Assembly: GCF_008033385.1 (NCBI RefSeq)
Contig: NZ_VOGY01000003.1
Location: forward strand, 372,001 to 436,000
Origin: Algibacter pacificus
Lineage (GTDB): Bacteria; Bacteroidota; Bacteroidia; Flavobacteriales; Flavobacteriaceae
Length of the DNA: 64,000 bases
Reading direction: 5' to 3'
The notes under the pieces were generated by a model, which was given only the letters and a program-made list of their open reading frames with translations, ran no database searches and was not told the DNA's origin. This document shows positions 8,833-17,567 of the stretch, piece after piece. Made by a program: the position numbers and the translations under genes. Position 1 is the stretch's first letter; every line of letters starts with the position of its first letter.

Positions 8833-9540
8833 CTAGTTTTTTGGTTCAACTGTTTTTGCTGCTTGTTTTTGCCTTAGTAATTCTGTTTTGCTAAGTTTTG
8901 CTAAGTTGAAATTAGGAGCATCTATTAAAATAGAATCCAAAATACTTATAGCCGCATTAAGGTTTGCTTTTTTATCTTTATTGTAAGTAGCAATAGCATT
9001 TAAATACATAAAAGCCGATTTTAAGGGGACTTCATAAGGCGGCTGTGTTTCATAATAAGCTTTCTTCATATCAGCGGTAGTGTTTGCTAGTCCAAAATTG
9101 ATATGTTTTTTAGATTCTTCAAGGTTCGTAATTTGTAAATTAAGCTCAGCTAATTCATAAGCTATTAAAGGATTTTGTGTTCTTTTAAACATTTCATTAA
9201 AATGTTCGATAGCCAACTTTGGTTTTTTTAAGGCCTTTAACGACACTGCTTTTACCTCTACAGCAATATCAGAATCGGTAGACATACTTACAATCCCTAT
9301 AGTGTTTAGGGCTTGCACGTATTTGTTTTCACTCATATAAATATAAGCTAAGGTATCTGTTCTGGCTTCAGATGGAGACAAAACATTCAAATGCGTCATG
9401 GCATTTATAACGCCTTGTACATCCCCTTGAAGTTGCATTTGTTTATAATAAGCCTCGTAGTGCTTTAATAAATCAGAATTGGTTTGCCCTTGAATTTGAA
9501 ACCCAAACCCCATAATGAGAACTATTAAAATTTTTTTCAT
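8833..9540 (-). CDS. Secreted TPR-like protein of unknown function
   Basis: The 235-residue protein starts MKKILIVLIMGFGFQIQGQ, a Sec signal with cleavage probably after QG. The rest is a chain of helix pairs resembling tetratricopeptide repeats (for example LAYIYMSENKYVQALNTIGIV and LIAYELAELNLQITNLEESKKH). TPR domains mediate protein-protein contacts, so a periplasmic scaffold role is plausible, but nothing indicates a partner. It shares a terminator with the convergent peptidase gene and has no operon neighbour. Confidence 0.75.
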   Translation of the reverse strand: MKKILIVLIMGFGFQIQGQTNSDLLKHYEAYYKQMQLQGDVQGVINAMTHLNVLSPSEARTDTLAYIYMSENKYVQALNTIGIVSMSTDSDIAVEVKAVSLKALKKPKLAIEHFNEMFKRTQNPLIAYELAELNLQITNLEESKKHINFGLANTTADMKKAYYETQPPYEVPLKSAFMYLNAIATYNKDKKANLNAAISILDSILIDAPNFNLAKLSKTELLRQKQAAKTVEPKN

Positions 9541-9935
9541 TTATTTATTTTAAATTGAGATGCTAAAACTATTAAAAATAAGGATTTAAATTGTTAAAAA
9601 TTTGCCATATTTTTTTAGTAGCTTGTTATTACCTTTCTTTTAGGTCATAACATCATTAAAATAATAGGTGCCGATGTCGTTATATTCAGGATATTTTGCA
9701 GATTAAAACCTTTTATTTTTATATATAAATCAAATGTTTTTGAGGTAATATTTCCAAGAAACTTCATATATAATAATAAGTAAAATTTAAACTTTTACAT
9801 CATAACAACTTCGTATATATTTAGTTAACTCAATTATTTGTTTTTTAAAAGACTTGTATAGACGTTTATGTTTGTTTAGGAAAGTAGAAATAAATTCCCT
9901 ATATTTAGAATTACTTTAACCAAAACTAAACAACT
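9541..9935. other. Long AT-rich intergenic region
   Basis: These 395 bases between divergent genes hold no open frame of note and no clear hairpin. It must contain the promoters of the TPR and CBS genes, but I could not find a convincing TTG/TAnnTTTG pair. Confidence 0.4.
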
Positions 9936-10403
9936 ATGGCAATTAAAAGTTTTCAAGGCGCACGAAAGCAGCAAGCGGGCGCAACTGATAGTACTCCGCT
10001 TAAGGTAAGTGACTATATGACAAGAGATTTAATAACCTTTAGCCCACAGCAAACTATAGAAAGTGTTATGCAAAAACTAATTAAACATCGTATTTCTGGA
10101 GGGCCAGTGGTTAATGATAAGAACGAATTAATTGGTGTTATTTCTGAAGGGGACTGTATTAAACAAATTAGCGAAAGTAGATATTACAATATGCCTATGC
10201 ATGATAAAACTATAGAAAAACATGTAACTATGAATGTTGAAACCATTGATGGTAATATGAATATTTTTGATGCGGCTAATAAATTTTTAGAGGCTAAACG
10301 CCGAAGATTTCCTATTGTAGAGAATGGTAAGTTGGTTGGGCAAATTAGCCAAAAAGATGTCCTTAAAGCGGCTATGACTTTAAAAGGACAAAACTGGAAA
10401 TAA
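9936..10403 (+). CDS. Two-CBS-domain protein
   Basis: The 155-residue protein is almost entirely a CBS pair. CBS1 spans about residues 22-80 (VSDYMTRDLITFSPQQTIES, then GGPVVNDKNELIGVISEGD) and CBS2 about 90-150 (VTMNVETIDGNMNIFDA, then RRFPIVENGKLVGQISQKD). CBS pairs bind adenine nucleotides such as AMP, ATP or S-adenosylmethionine and act as sensors. A stand-alone protein has no effector domain, so its partner is unknown. The N-terminal 20 residues are basic and flexible. A terminator follows and the gene is monocistronic. Confidence 0.88.
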   Translation: MAIKSFQGARKQQAGATDSTPLKVSDYMTRDLITFSPQQTIESVMQKLIKHRISGGPVVNDKNELIGVISEGDCIKQISESRYYNMPMHDKTIEKHVTMNVETIDGNMNIFDAANKFLEAKRRRFPIVENGKLVGQISQKDVLKAAMTLKGQNWK

Positions 10404-10436
10404 TATACTGCATTACAAATTTTAAGTAACCGTGTA

Positions 10437-10477
10437 AGGCTTTTGGTTCGTTGGAAACTAAAAGCTTTTATTTTTTT
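10437..10477 (+). terminator. Terminator after the CBS gene
   Basis: GCTTTTGGTT (10439-10448) pairs with AACTAAAAGC (10456-10465), with one G-T wobble, followed by a T-rich run. Confidence 0.75.
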
Positions 10478-10539
10478 GTACCGTTAAGACTTAATGTTTT
10501 TGAACAGGAATATCCTGTTAATGTACTATTAATATTTTG

Positions 10540-10877
10540 CTACTCGGCAATGCCTTTTACCGCAATATTTTCATTTATTGCTATAATACCTTCAGGATAG
10601 CGCAATTGTTTGTTAATACCAAAAATGCTTTTACTCGTTTTAGTATTTTAGTTTTAAATAGGTTTCTAGTCGCTCTGAAGAGGCCTTTTTATATCCTGAA
10701 TTTTTGTTGTAGTTCTTTGTAAGATAAATGCGCTTGAAATTTTTATTTAAATAGGATAGTTTTACAATAGATTTTTCGGTGTTCGAATCTATAAAAAAGT
10801 CCTCACCCTTTGGTATCATCTATAATTTTTTTCCAGTTTTTATCTATTTTAAATTCTACAATAACGGTTTTGTATAA
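10540..10877 (-). pseudogene. Decayed gene remnant of unknown family
   Basis: On the minus strand three protein-like stretches follow one another in shifting frames: KTVIVEFKIDKNWKKIIDD ending at a TGA, then an ATG-started 59-codon frame (10819-10640) with GEDFFIDSNTEKSIVKLSYL and KKASSERLETYLKLK, then GINKQLRYPEGIIAINENIA ending in a stop at 10540. Composition is like coding sequence, and the breaks look like one frameshift on each side. I cannot name the family. The short middle frame might be a real small gene, but the flanking fragments argue for a pseudogene. No clear function. Confidence 0.35.
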
Positions 10878-10999
10878 GATTAGTTGCCTGTTTTAAGTAC
10901 TAAATTTAGCAAATAAATCACAGATAGAAAGTTCTCACGGACTTTCTTAAGTAGGCTAGAAACCAGCAATTAATTTTATACTTTGTTGGCAACTGGCTT

Positions 11000-12674
11000 T
11001 TAGTTCAATTCTTGAATTCTCCATATTGTTTTTGCTAATTTTGCTAATTCTCTTTGTCTAGCTGAAACTTTATTTTCATTCCAATCATTGTATTCCTCAG
11101 GAATAGAATTTGTAGTATGACAATTAGATTTTTTGAAAATTTCCTTTTTATCAGAATAAGGTTTAGTTTCTGCTTCTAAATTTAATCTATTTTCCAATAA
11201 AGCTAAATTTCCTAGTCTATAAATAGATCTATTTACTTGCTCATTGTTAAAATCTCCCCAATTTTCATCTGCACTTTCGGGCAAGATATGTTCAATAGTA
11301 TAGTTGTCACTTTCTGAGTTAATATCATTATTAAAGGAATGCTTCTCAATTTTTGAATAAAGATATTTTACTATTTTATGATTTTTTGAAGTCCTTTTAA
11401 ATTGTTTAGTTTTGAAATCATTTTCAAAGTTAATATCTGATACATAAACAGATTGGAAATCTGTTAAATTAATAGTTTTATTTTCGGATATAGAATTAGC
11501 AATTTTATTATAAACATCTTCTTGTTCATTCGGATTTAAGCCTCCTATAATATTATATCTAAATGAAATTACAGAACAAGTTTTTACTAATTTGGTAAAA
11601 GAGTTTATATCCAAATTCTTGTAAGCAGACATTAATAGTGAATTAGTTTGTTTGATTTGAAATAGTTTAAGCTCCTTTAATAATATCTGGCTTGTCACCC
11701 CAAAGTTCACTTCCAGGATCTTGAATTGCAATGTATATATCAGTTGATTCTTCTAAATCTCTTATTAGTTCAAAAGTGTCTTTTTTTGAACCAATATTGT
11801 TTTTAATTACTTTAAAAAGTTGATTTTTACGTACAGTTTTGTTTTTGCTATTCCAATAATATCTTAAGTAGTCTTCGAATTTTTTATTACCTAGTTTTCC
11901 AATTATTCTGCTCCATAATTTTTCTAATTCTTCTATTTCTGTATGATGTGGACTGGATTCATCAATGACTGAAAATAAATAGTTTTTTAGTAAATCAGAA
12001 GAGGAAAGTTGAACTCCTCTAGCGTTAAGAGTTTCAAATACTTTAAATGCATTTATTTGATCTGTAACTGTTATTACTGTGAAAAATAATTTATCAACTA
12101 TAGTTTCAAGGAAGTTAGCAACTTCTTCACCAGTCGAATATTTTTTTAGTTTTTTATAAAACCATTCGAAACACGACCTCATATTTTTTTCAGAAGTATT
12201 TGTATTTCTTAGTGGTAATTCTTTTAAAAGAACCATGTAGTTTCGATAATAGTCATCACTATTTCTATTTAGTTTTAACTTATTATCAGAAATTAATGTT
12301 ATTGTATTTAAAGTTCCGATATAATTGTTTCTGTAGGTGTTTATTCTTATTTCATTATTTTCAACTTCAGAACCTTCTTCAACAAAATCATTTAATCTTT
12401 TTAGAACAGCTAAGATTAATATTGTAAGTGTAGTTAACCTTTGTTGACCATCAATCACAGTATACTTCTTATTGTCTGTTGTTTGAAGAACTAAATAACC
12501 CATATAGTGTTCGTTTTCTTCATTCTCTAGGATTAGTTGAATGTCTTGCCATAAATCATCCCAATGTTCTGATTCCCAACTGTAATCTCTTTGAAATTTA
12601 GGAATAACATATTTAAGCCCGTTCCCCATTAACTTTCTATATGTCTCGTTTGAAGTATCTTGTATTCCTTTCAT
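11000..12674 (-). pseudogene. Frameshifted DUF262/DUF1524 (GmrSD-type) defence gene
   Basis: Two overlapping frames together encode one protein of about 557 residues. The 5' frame (12674-11667, 335 residues) is a DUF262 domain with IPKFQRDYSW (24-33) and the nucleotide-binding DGQQR motif (75-79). The 3' frame (read from about 11674 to 11000) is a DUF1524 domain with the HNH-like EHILP motif and YRLGNLALLENRLN. The frames join cleanly if one G is removed from the GG at 11674-11675 (minus strand). GmrSD-family proteins are NTP-dependent nucleases of type IV restriction, acting on modified phage DNA. The gene is alone, between two gene remnants, so it is probably inactivated. A sequencing error or slippage is possible. 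Confidence 0.8.
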
Positions 12675-12730
12675 TATTTTGTAATTACATTTAGGGTAAA
12701 AGTATAAAATTATTTAGTTTAACATCTTAA

Positions 12731-12905
12731 TTAGTTCGTGAGTTTTTTCAGCTTGCTTACAACATGATAATAAACGCATAATCTTCGGCTTAATAGAGCA
12801 ATAAGAGATTTGTTAATAGCTTGAGCACTTCCAATTATTTTAACGTATTCTTTTTTTCTAACCGAGTTAATATTTCTTTTTCTACTTTTTATAAATCCCC
12901 CTAAT
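12731..12905 (-). pseudogene. Short gene fragment with an LSRRxCVYY motif
   Basis: A minus-strand open stretch of about 57 codons without a start codon reads NINSVRKKEYVKIIGSAQ, then LIALLSRRLCVYYHVV, then a stop at 12731-12733. The pattern S-x-R-x-C-V-Y-Y after a small beta strand recalls the GIDE-type domain of membrane proteins related to E3 ligases, which bacteria also carry. That assignment is from memory of the motif only. With no start, no rest of the domain and a stop just upstream, it is a remnant. Confidence 0.4.
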
Positions 12906-13021
12906 TATTTGAGTTTTAGTACTGAAATAGATGGTTAAGAGACTAAAAATTATGTCCACCAAAAGGAATCAAATACCTTTCGTTTTACTGAATATGTGAT
13001 AAAATATTATCCATGTATAAA

Positions 13022-13372
13022 TTAACTATCTCGTTTTACTAGAGCATAATAGCCGCCTTCTAGTTCTAAGTAACCTTGGTCGTACACAAAATAGTATATC
13101 GTTTGTGCTTTGGTGGTATAAATACTTGTAAAATAGTTAAAATCGAACCCAGATTCTATTAATTTAGCTCGTGAGGTACGTGTTTTTTTATCGGGGTTTA
13201 AGCTTTCTAAAATTCGATAATTTTTCCGAAGCCTGTTATTTGTATTGCGAATTAAATTTTTACTATCTTTATTTACCCTATTGTTATAGGCGTTTCTGCA
13301 ACCATCGGAACAGAATTTTTTATCAATTCGCCCAACAATTTTATCGCCACATTCTAGACATTGTTTTTGCAT
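13022..13372 (-). CDS. Zinc-ribbon protein (DUF2116-like), unknown function
   Basis: The 116-residue protein starts MQKQCLECGDKIVGRIDKKFCSDGCRNAYNNR: four Cys in a C-x2-C...C-x3-C zinc ribbon like those in DUF2116 proteins. A basic helical stretch follows (about residues 35-70) and then a small C-terminal part, DFNYFTSIYTTKAQTIYYFVYDQGYLEL. A nucleic-acid-binding role is plausible from the zinc ribbon and positive charge but is not shown. It stands alone between the decayed region and map. Confidence 0.75.
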   Translation of the reverse strand: MQKQCLECGDKIVGRIDKKFCSDGCRNAYNNRVNKDSKNLIRNTNNRLRKNYRILESLNPDKKTRTSRAKLIESGFDFNYFTSIYTTKAQTIYYFVYDQGYLELEGGYYALVKRDS

Positions 13373-13506
13373 GACTTCTTTTTTTATATAGGTGTTTATA
13401 TAATTTATGCTTTAACATTACAAACACAACGCAAAGTAATCATCTACCAGAATTTTCAACCTAGAAGAAGAAATCTATTACTTAGAATCATTTTTTTGAG
13501 CCTGAT

Positions 13507-14271
13507 TTAATTCCAGATTTCATTAGAGGCGGTTAAAATTACTGGATAATTATCAGTTACAAGTATAGTTTGTTCGTGTTGTGTTACATATCCACCTTGG
13601 TTTCCTACTAAGGTCCAACCATCATTAAGTTCTACGGCTACAGTAGATTTGGTAGCAATAAAAGTTTCTATTGCTACCGTGGTGTTTTTCTTAAAGCGTT
13701 CGCAGTTGCTTTTAACTCTATAATTTAAAATATTCTCTGGCTCTTCATGTAAACTTCTACCTACCCCATGTCCTGCTAAATTTTTGATAACTTTAAACCC
13801 CGATTTTTTAGCTTCGGTTTCTATTAAATAACCAATTTCAGAAATTTTTACGCCACCTTTAATACGGCTTATAGCTTTGTGTAAAATGTTTTTAGAAGCA
13901 TTAACAAGTGGTTGATGATTATGAATGTCTTTTCCAAGTATAAAAGAGCCGCCATTATCCGACCAAAAGCCATTGAGTTCTGCAGAAACGTCAATATTAA
14001 TTAAATCACCTTCTTTAAGTATTTTTTTATTTGATGGTATTCCGTGAGCTGCTTCTTCATTTACACTTATACAAGAGTAACCCGGGAATCCATAAGTTTC
14101 GTATGGTGCAGATTTAGCCCCATAGCGTCTTAAAATAGTGCCTCCATAATTATCTAATTCTTTGGTAGACATACCAACTTTGGCGTACGCCCTCATTAAT
14201 TTTAGTGTCGTTCCAACAACTTCACTAATTTTTTTCATGCCTATTAATTCTGATTCTGTTGTTATTGACAT
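13507..14271 (-). CDS. map: Type I methionine aminopeptidase
   Basis: The 254-residue protein has the full metal-binding set of type I MetAP: Asp94 and Asp105 (INIDVSAELNGFWSDNGGSF), His168 (AGHGVGRSLHEEP), Glu202 (IETF) and Glu233 (QHEQTILV), plus His76 in the NEEAAHGIPS loop. It removes the initiator Met from nascent proteins. It lacks an N-terminal zinc-finger extension. It is not next to ribosomal protein genes, where flavobacteria usually keep map, so it is probably a second copy; this is inferred. It is monocistronic. Confidence 0.93.
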   Translation of the reverse strand: MSITTESELIGMKKISEVVGTTLKLMRAYAKVGMSTKELDNYGGTILRRYGAKSAPYETYGFPGYSCISVNEEAAHGIPSNKKILKEGDLINIDVSAELNGFWSDNGGSFILGKDIHNHQPLVNASKNILHKAISRIKGGVKISEIGYLIETEAKKSGFKVIKNLAGHGVGRSLHEEPENILNYRVKSNCERFKKNTTVAIETFIATKSTVAVELNDGWTLVGNQGGYVTQHEQTILVTDNYPVILTASNEIWN

Positions 14272-14588
14272 TTTATTTTGAATTAGTTTTAGAGGTGTCG
14301 TGTTTGCTTTATAACGTGGTCTAGCTTGAGCTTCTCATATCGTAAATATACAGAAAATGGGTGTATTTGGAGATGTAAGGGATAAAAAAGCTAATATTAG
14401 GTTTGTTTTTTATAGAAGGCGTTATGGTATTAAAAGCAAAGATATTTATAGTTTATGTGTTTTATTAGATTGGTTTGTAGTGATTTATGGTGTTGGTGAT
14501 AATTATTGAAACTATATAGCATTATTCTAAACCAGGGTGTAGTTAAAAACTCGGGTAAAATAATTATATTCGATTTTCTAAATGTTAT
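14272..14588. other. Intergenic region between map and the AHSA1 gene
   Basis: These 317 AT-rich bases hold no open frame, hairpin or repeat that I can support. Confidence 0.4.
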
Positions 14589-15044
14589 TTATTTTAATAG
14601 TGATTCTAAAACTACTTCTAATCTATTGAGTGCAGACCCCCAACCGTTATAAAATCCCATTTCTTCTTGCTGTTTACAATATTCGGGTGTGGGGTGAATG
14701 ACACTAAATATAAATTTGGTTTTTTCTTCATGTGCTTTAAAATAGGTTTGTAATTCTACACCTTCGGTCATAGGTTTAAAATCTGCGGAAGAAACAATTT
14801 TCTTTAAATTAATAATTTCTTTATAAGTTCCCTCTGATATAAATTCATTTCCGTCGGGCATTGGCATAGAATATTTCCATTTTCCACCAACTTTAAAGTT
14901 ATGTTCAATAACCTTAATGTCCATTCCATTTGGAGCCCACCACTTTAAAATGTGTTCTGATTGTGTCCAAGCATCCCAAACTACTTGTACAGGAGCGTTA
15001 AATGTTTTTTCAATTGTTAAAGTTCTATTGGTTAAATCCCTCAT
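14589..15044 (-). CDS. SRPBCC/AHSA1-family protein
   Basis: The 151-residue protein is a single START-like AHSA1 domain: LTIEKTFNAPVQVVWDAWTQ at the start, WWAPNGM near residue 35, and the closing GWGSALNRLEVVLES helix. Such domains form a deep hydrophobic pocket for an unknown ligand, or resemble the Hsp90 activator Aha1. It overlaps the upstream ArsR-type gene by 4 bases (ATGA), an arrangement seen in many bacteria. The pair is therefore one autoregulated operon. Physiological role unknown. Confidence 0.9.
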   Translation of the reverse strand: MRDLTNRTLTIEKTFNAPVQVVWDAWTQSEHILKWWAPNGMDIKVIEHNFKVGGKWKYSMPMPDGNEFISEGTYKEIINLKKIVSSADFKPMTEGVELQTYFKAHEEKTKFIFSVIHPTPEYCKQQEEMGFYNGWGSALNRLEVVLESLLK

Positions 15045-15367
15045 TTTTTTTCGTTTTTGGTTTGTAATTCATTAATATAATTTTCAAAAGAATCTATTCT
15101 ATTTTCCCATAATTTATTGTATTGGTTAATCCATAAAAAAGCTGGAATTAATTTTTGTGGCTGCATGAGGCATAAACGAACTCTACCAATTTGATTAAAT
15201 TTGATTACGCCACATTCATTTAATATTTTTAAGTGTTTTGAGATAGCAGGTCTGCTAATTTTAAATTTTTCTGCTACTTCATTTACACTTAAAGTTTCTG
15301 TTGCAAGTAATTCAATAATATCTCTTCTAATTGGATCGGCAATTGCTTGAAAAACATCTCGTCTCAT
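15041..15367 (-). CDS. ArsR-family winged-helix transcriptional regulator
   Basis: The 108-residue protein is one ArsR-type HTH domain: MRRDVFQAIADPIRRDIIELLATE, then LSVNEVAEKFKISRPAISKHLKILNECGVI and the wing RLCLMQPQKL. It has no classical metal-binding CVC motif, so it probably responds to another signal. Genes of this kind paired with AHSA1 proteins are common. A perfect 16-bp palindrome sits in the spacer of its own promoter, which argues for autorepression of the two-gene operon. Confidence 0.92.
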   Translation of the reverse strand: MRRDVFQAIADPIRRDIIELLATETLSVNEVAEKFKISRPAISKHLKILNECGVIKFNQIGRVRLCLMQPQKLIPAFLWINQYNKLWENRIDSFENYINELQTKNEKK

Positions 15368-15389
15368 AATTTTAATAACTGTTTGGTTA

Positions 15390-15420
15390 CAAATATAAGT
15401 GTAACCATATGGTTACGCAA
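15390..15420 (-). promoter_or_regulatory. Promoter of the arsR-AHSA1 operon
   Basis: On the minus strand TTG (15420-15418), a 20-base spacer and TATATTTG (15397-15390) match the Bacteroidota promoter. The -7 box ends 22 bases before the ATG at 15367. Confidence 0.75.
15401..15416. promoter_or_regulatory. Operator palindrome inside the arsR promoter
   Basis: GTAACCATATGGTTAC is a perfect 16-bp palindrome filling the spacer between the -33 and -7 elements. A further half site GGTTAC lies at 15385-15390 beside the -7 box. Occupation by the ArsR-type dimer would block RNA polymerase. The binding role is inferred from position and symmetry. Confidence 0.7.
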
Positions 15421-15976
15421 ATAAATAATTAAAAAATATGTTTGGGCTGTAATTTTTGCTAACGTTTTTGGGTGTAGGTAGTTTTATTTTGGGTTAAGCA
15501 CCAATGTATCTATTGGATATAATCTGTTTAACACGTATAAAATAGTTGCTTTTAATAGGTGAAAGCATGTTTTTAAGGAACTTATGTCACCATTTTTTTA
15601 GTTGAATAAACTTATTTTAAGTATAGTTTAGTAATGTTATTAGAAGTTTTAGGCTTTGTGTTTTATTGAAAATTGTGCAAAATCGCCGGTATTGTGTGCT
15701 TTTTTTTTGATTTTGAATCAATTTATCAAAATTATTTCTGGATGATATGCAAGTGTTTTTTGATTAGTAGGAGTTAATCGTTTTTATCAAATTGCACGCT
15801 AGGTGATTTTTAGGTTTGCAATATGGCGCTTGTATAGTTTTCGGTTTATCTGCTCAGATTTTTTGCAACAAAATGTGGTATAGTTACCATGTAAGAACTT
15901 TTGTTATAAGGTTTAATTACACTTAATTCATGTTATTCCAAAACTTATAAAATTTAGATTTAGGGTTTATTTAAAC
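15421..15976. other. Long intergenic region without recognisable genes
   Basis: About 550 AT-rich bases upstream of the arsR promoter and beyond the hemD terminator. No coding frame of 60 residues, tRNA-like fold or tandem repeat was found. A decayed gene or a small RNA cannot be excluded. Confidence 0.4.
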
Positions 15977-16014
15977 AAAATCGCTCCATTTTAATTAAAA
16001 TGGAGCGATTTTAT
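15977..16014 (-). terminator. Terminator after hemD
   Basis: A perfect 36-base palindrome (15977-16012) with central TTAATTAA and CGCTCC/GGAGCG core, with A/T-rich ends on both strands. It lies 20 bases beyond the hemD stop codon. Confidence 0.85.
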
Positions 16015-16032
16015 TATTTAAAAAAAAGGATA

Positions 16033-16782
16033 CTATTTTCCTTTATTTACTTTATCAATATACTTTTGTAACGCCATGGTCATCGAAGGTGTTTCCGGTG
16101 TTGGTGCTGCAATATCTACGCGTAACCCTTTTTCTTCAACCGCTTTAATAGTGGTGTTTCCAAAAACAGCAATACGCGTGTCATTTTGTTTAAAATCGGG
16201 AAAATTTTTAAATAAAGATTCAATTCCCGAAGGACTAAAAAACACTAAAACATCGTAAAGTACATCGGCCAAATCGGTTAAATCACTAACTACGGTTTTG
16301 TAAAATGTAGCTTGTTTCCAATCTACACCTAAAGCATTCAAAGTATTTGGTACTTCTGGTTTTACTTTGTCGGTAGTTGGTAAAAGGAATTTTTCGTCCT
16401 TATATTTTTTAATTAATGGCGAAAGTTCGGCAAAAGTTCGTTTTCCAACGTAAATTTTACGCTTTCTGTAAACTACATATTTTTGTAGATAATAAGCTAC
16501 CGCTTCAGATTGGCAAAAATACTTTAGGCTATCTGGAACTTTAAAACGCATTTCGTCTGCCACTCTAAAAAAGTGATCAACGGCATTTCTACTTGTTAAT
16601 ATTATAGCCGTGTACTGTCCTAAATCTATTTTTTGATGTCTTATTTCCTTGGCTGAAACCCCTTCAACGTGAATAAAAGGGCGGAAATCTATTTTTACCT
16701 TTTGTTTTTCTTCTAAATCGAAGTAAGGCGAGTTCTCTATTTTAGGTTCTGGTTGAGATACTAAAATGGTTTTCACTTTCAT
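16033..16782 (-). CDS. hemD: Uroporphyrinogen-III synthase
   Basis: The 249-residue protein has the two-lobe HemD pattern: QPEPKIENSPYFDL at the start, YTAIILTSRNAVDHFFRVAD in lobe one, KFLLPTTDKVKPEVPNTL and TFYKTVVSDL in the linker, then VLVFFSPSGIESLFKNFPDF and RIAVFGNTTIKAVEEKGLRV. It closes hydroxymethylbilane to uroporphyrinogen III for haem synthesis. Sequence conservation in this family is low, so the call rests on the overall pattern. The upstream gene is a DUF4271 membrane protein 22 bases away, a pairing usual in flavobacteria, so the two form an operon. Confidence 0.88.
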   Translation of the reverse strand: MKVKTILVSQPEPKIENSPYFDLEEKQKVKIDFRPFIHVEGVSAKEIRHQKIDLGQYTAIILTSRNAVDHFFRVADEMRFKVPDSLKYFCQSEAVAYYLQKYVVYRKRKIYVGKRTFAELSPLIKKYKDEKFLLPTTDKVKPEVPNTLNALGVDWKQATFYKTVVSDLTDLADVLYDVLVFFSPSGIESLFKNFPDFKQNDTRIAVFGNTTIKAVEEKGLRVDIAAPTPETPSMTMALQKYIDKVNKGK

Positions 16783-16804
16783 AAGTGTAATCAGTTTTAT
16801 TCTG

Positions 16805-17452
16805 TTATTTTAAAATCAAAACCTTATATAAAAACAGATAAGGTGCAATTTCAAGTGTGCAAAGATACAAAATAAAATAAAACAAGTTGTTTTTTATTCG
16901 ATTTTGATGTCTTTTAAATGAGGTTATTAGCCCTATTAAATTAACTAAAACCAACAGACCAATACATCCATAAATTAGCTCTATTGTTAGCGAAAACGTA
17001 AAAATTAACAAGGCATTAATGGGTAATAAAATGATACCTAAAAAATTTTTATAACTTATTTTTTGAAAAATATATAAATCTATAAGGTCTTTAATAGAAA
17101 AAATACTTGCCAAAATACGTTCTAATAAGACTTTGAGAAATAAAAACGTTCCCACTCCAACGGCTATTTTAACAAACATATTAATGGATACATTGGTGAT
17201 ATTATACATATTTTGATAAATAATATAACAAAATATAGAGCTTGATAGAATTAAATTCCCAAATAAAAGCAAATCGAACCTATCAAAAAATTTTTGATCT
17301 CTAGAATAAATATTGAGGTATTTGGAATTTATAACTATAACACTAAAATCTGTAAAACGCTTTGGTGCAATAAGTTTAGCAATAGCAATAATAGCCAGGC
17401 CTATTAATAATAAGACGGTAAATAGTTCGTTTGATGGTATAGCTCTAATCAC
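16805..17452 (-). CDS. DUF4271 multi-pass membrane protein
   Basis: The 215-residue protein has about six hydrophobic segments (for example FTVLLLIGLAIIAIAKLIAP, LILSSSIFCYIIYQN and LLPINALLIFTFSLTIELIY) and the DUF4271 order of segments. It begins at a GTG (17452); the only alternatives lie well inside. Its function is unknown. Constant co-occurrence with hemD in flavobacteria suggests a link to haem synthesis or simply shared transcription. It is the first gene of the hemD operon. Confidence 0.82.
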   Translation of the reverse strand: MIRAIPSNELFTVLLLIGLAIIAIAKLIAPKRFTDFSVIVINSKYLNIYSRDQKFFDRFDLLLFGNLILSSSIFCYIIYQNMYNITNVSINMFVKIAVGVGTFLFLKVLLERILASIFSIKDLIDLYIFQKISYKNFLGIILLPINALLIFTFSLTIELIYGCIGLLVLVNLIGLITSFKRHQNRIKNNLFYFILYLCTLEIAPYLFLYKVLILK

Positions 17453-17530
17453 TGGATAAAATTATTACAATTATTAATAATACACCTAAAATATTAAGGA
17501 ATTTTTAAAGAACTCAATTTTTAAAAAATG

Positions 17531-17538
17531 TACATTTG
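17531..17538 (+). promoter_or_regulatory. -7 box of the glycosyltransferase operon
   Basis: TACATTTG matches TAnnTTTG and ends 29 bases before the ATG at 17568. The -33 element is not clear. Confidence 0.5.
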
Positions 17539-17567
17539 CTAAAAATTTTTAGGCTCTCAAAAGAAGA

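Noticed and set aside
10537-10722. 61-codon plus-strand frame after the CBS gene
   Set aside because: It is antisense to the better-supported minus-strand remnant and has a low-complexity aromatic composition.
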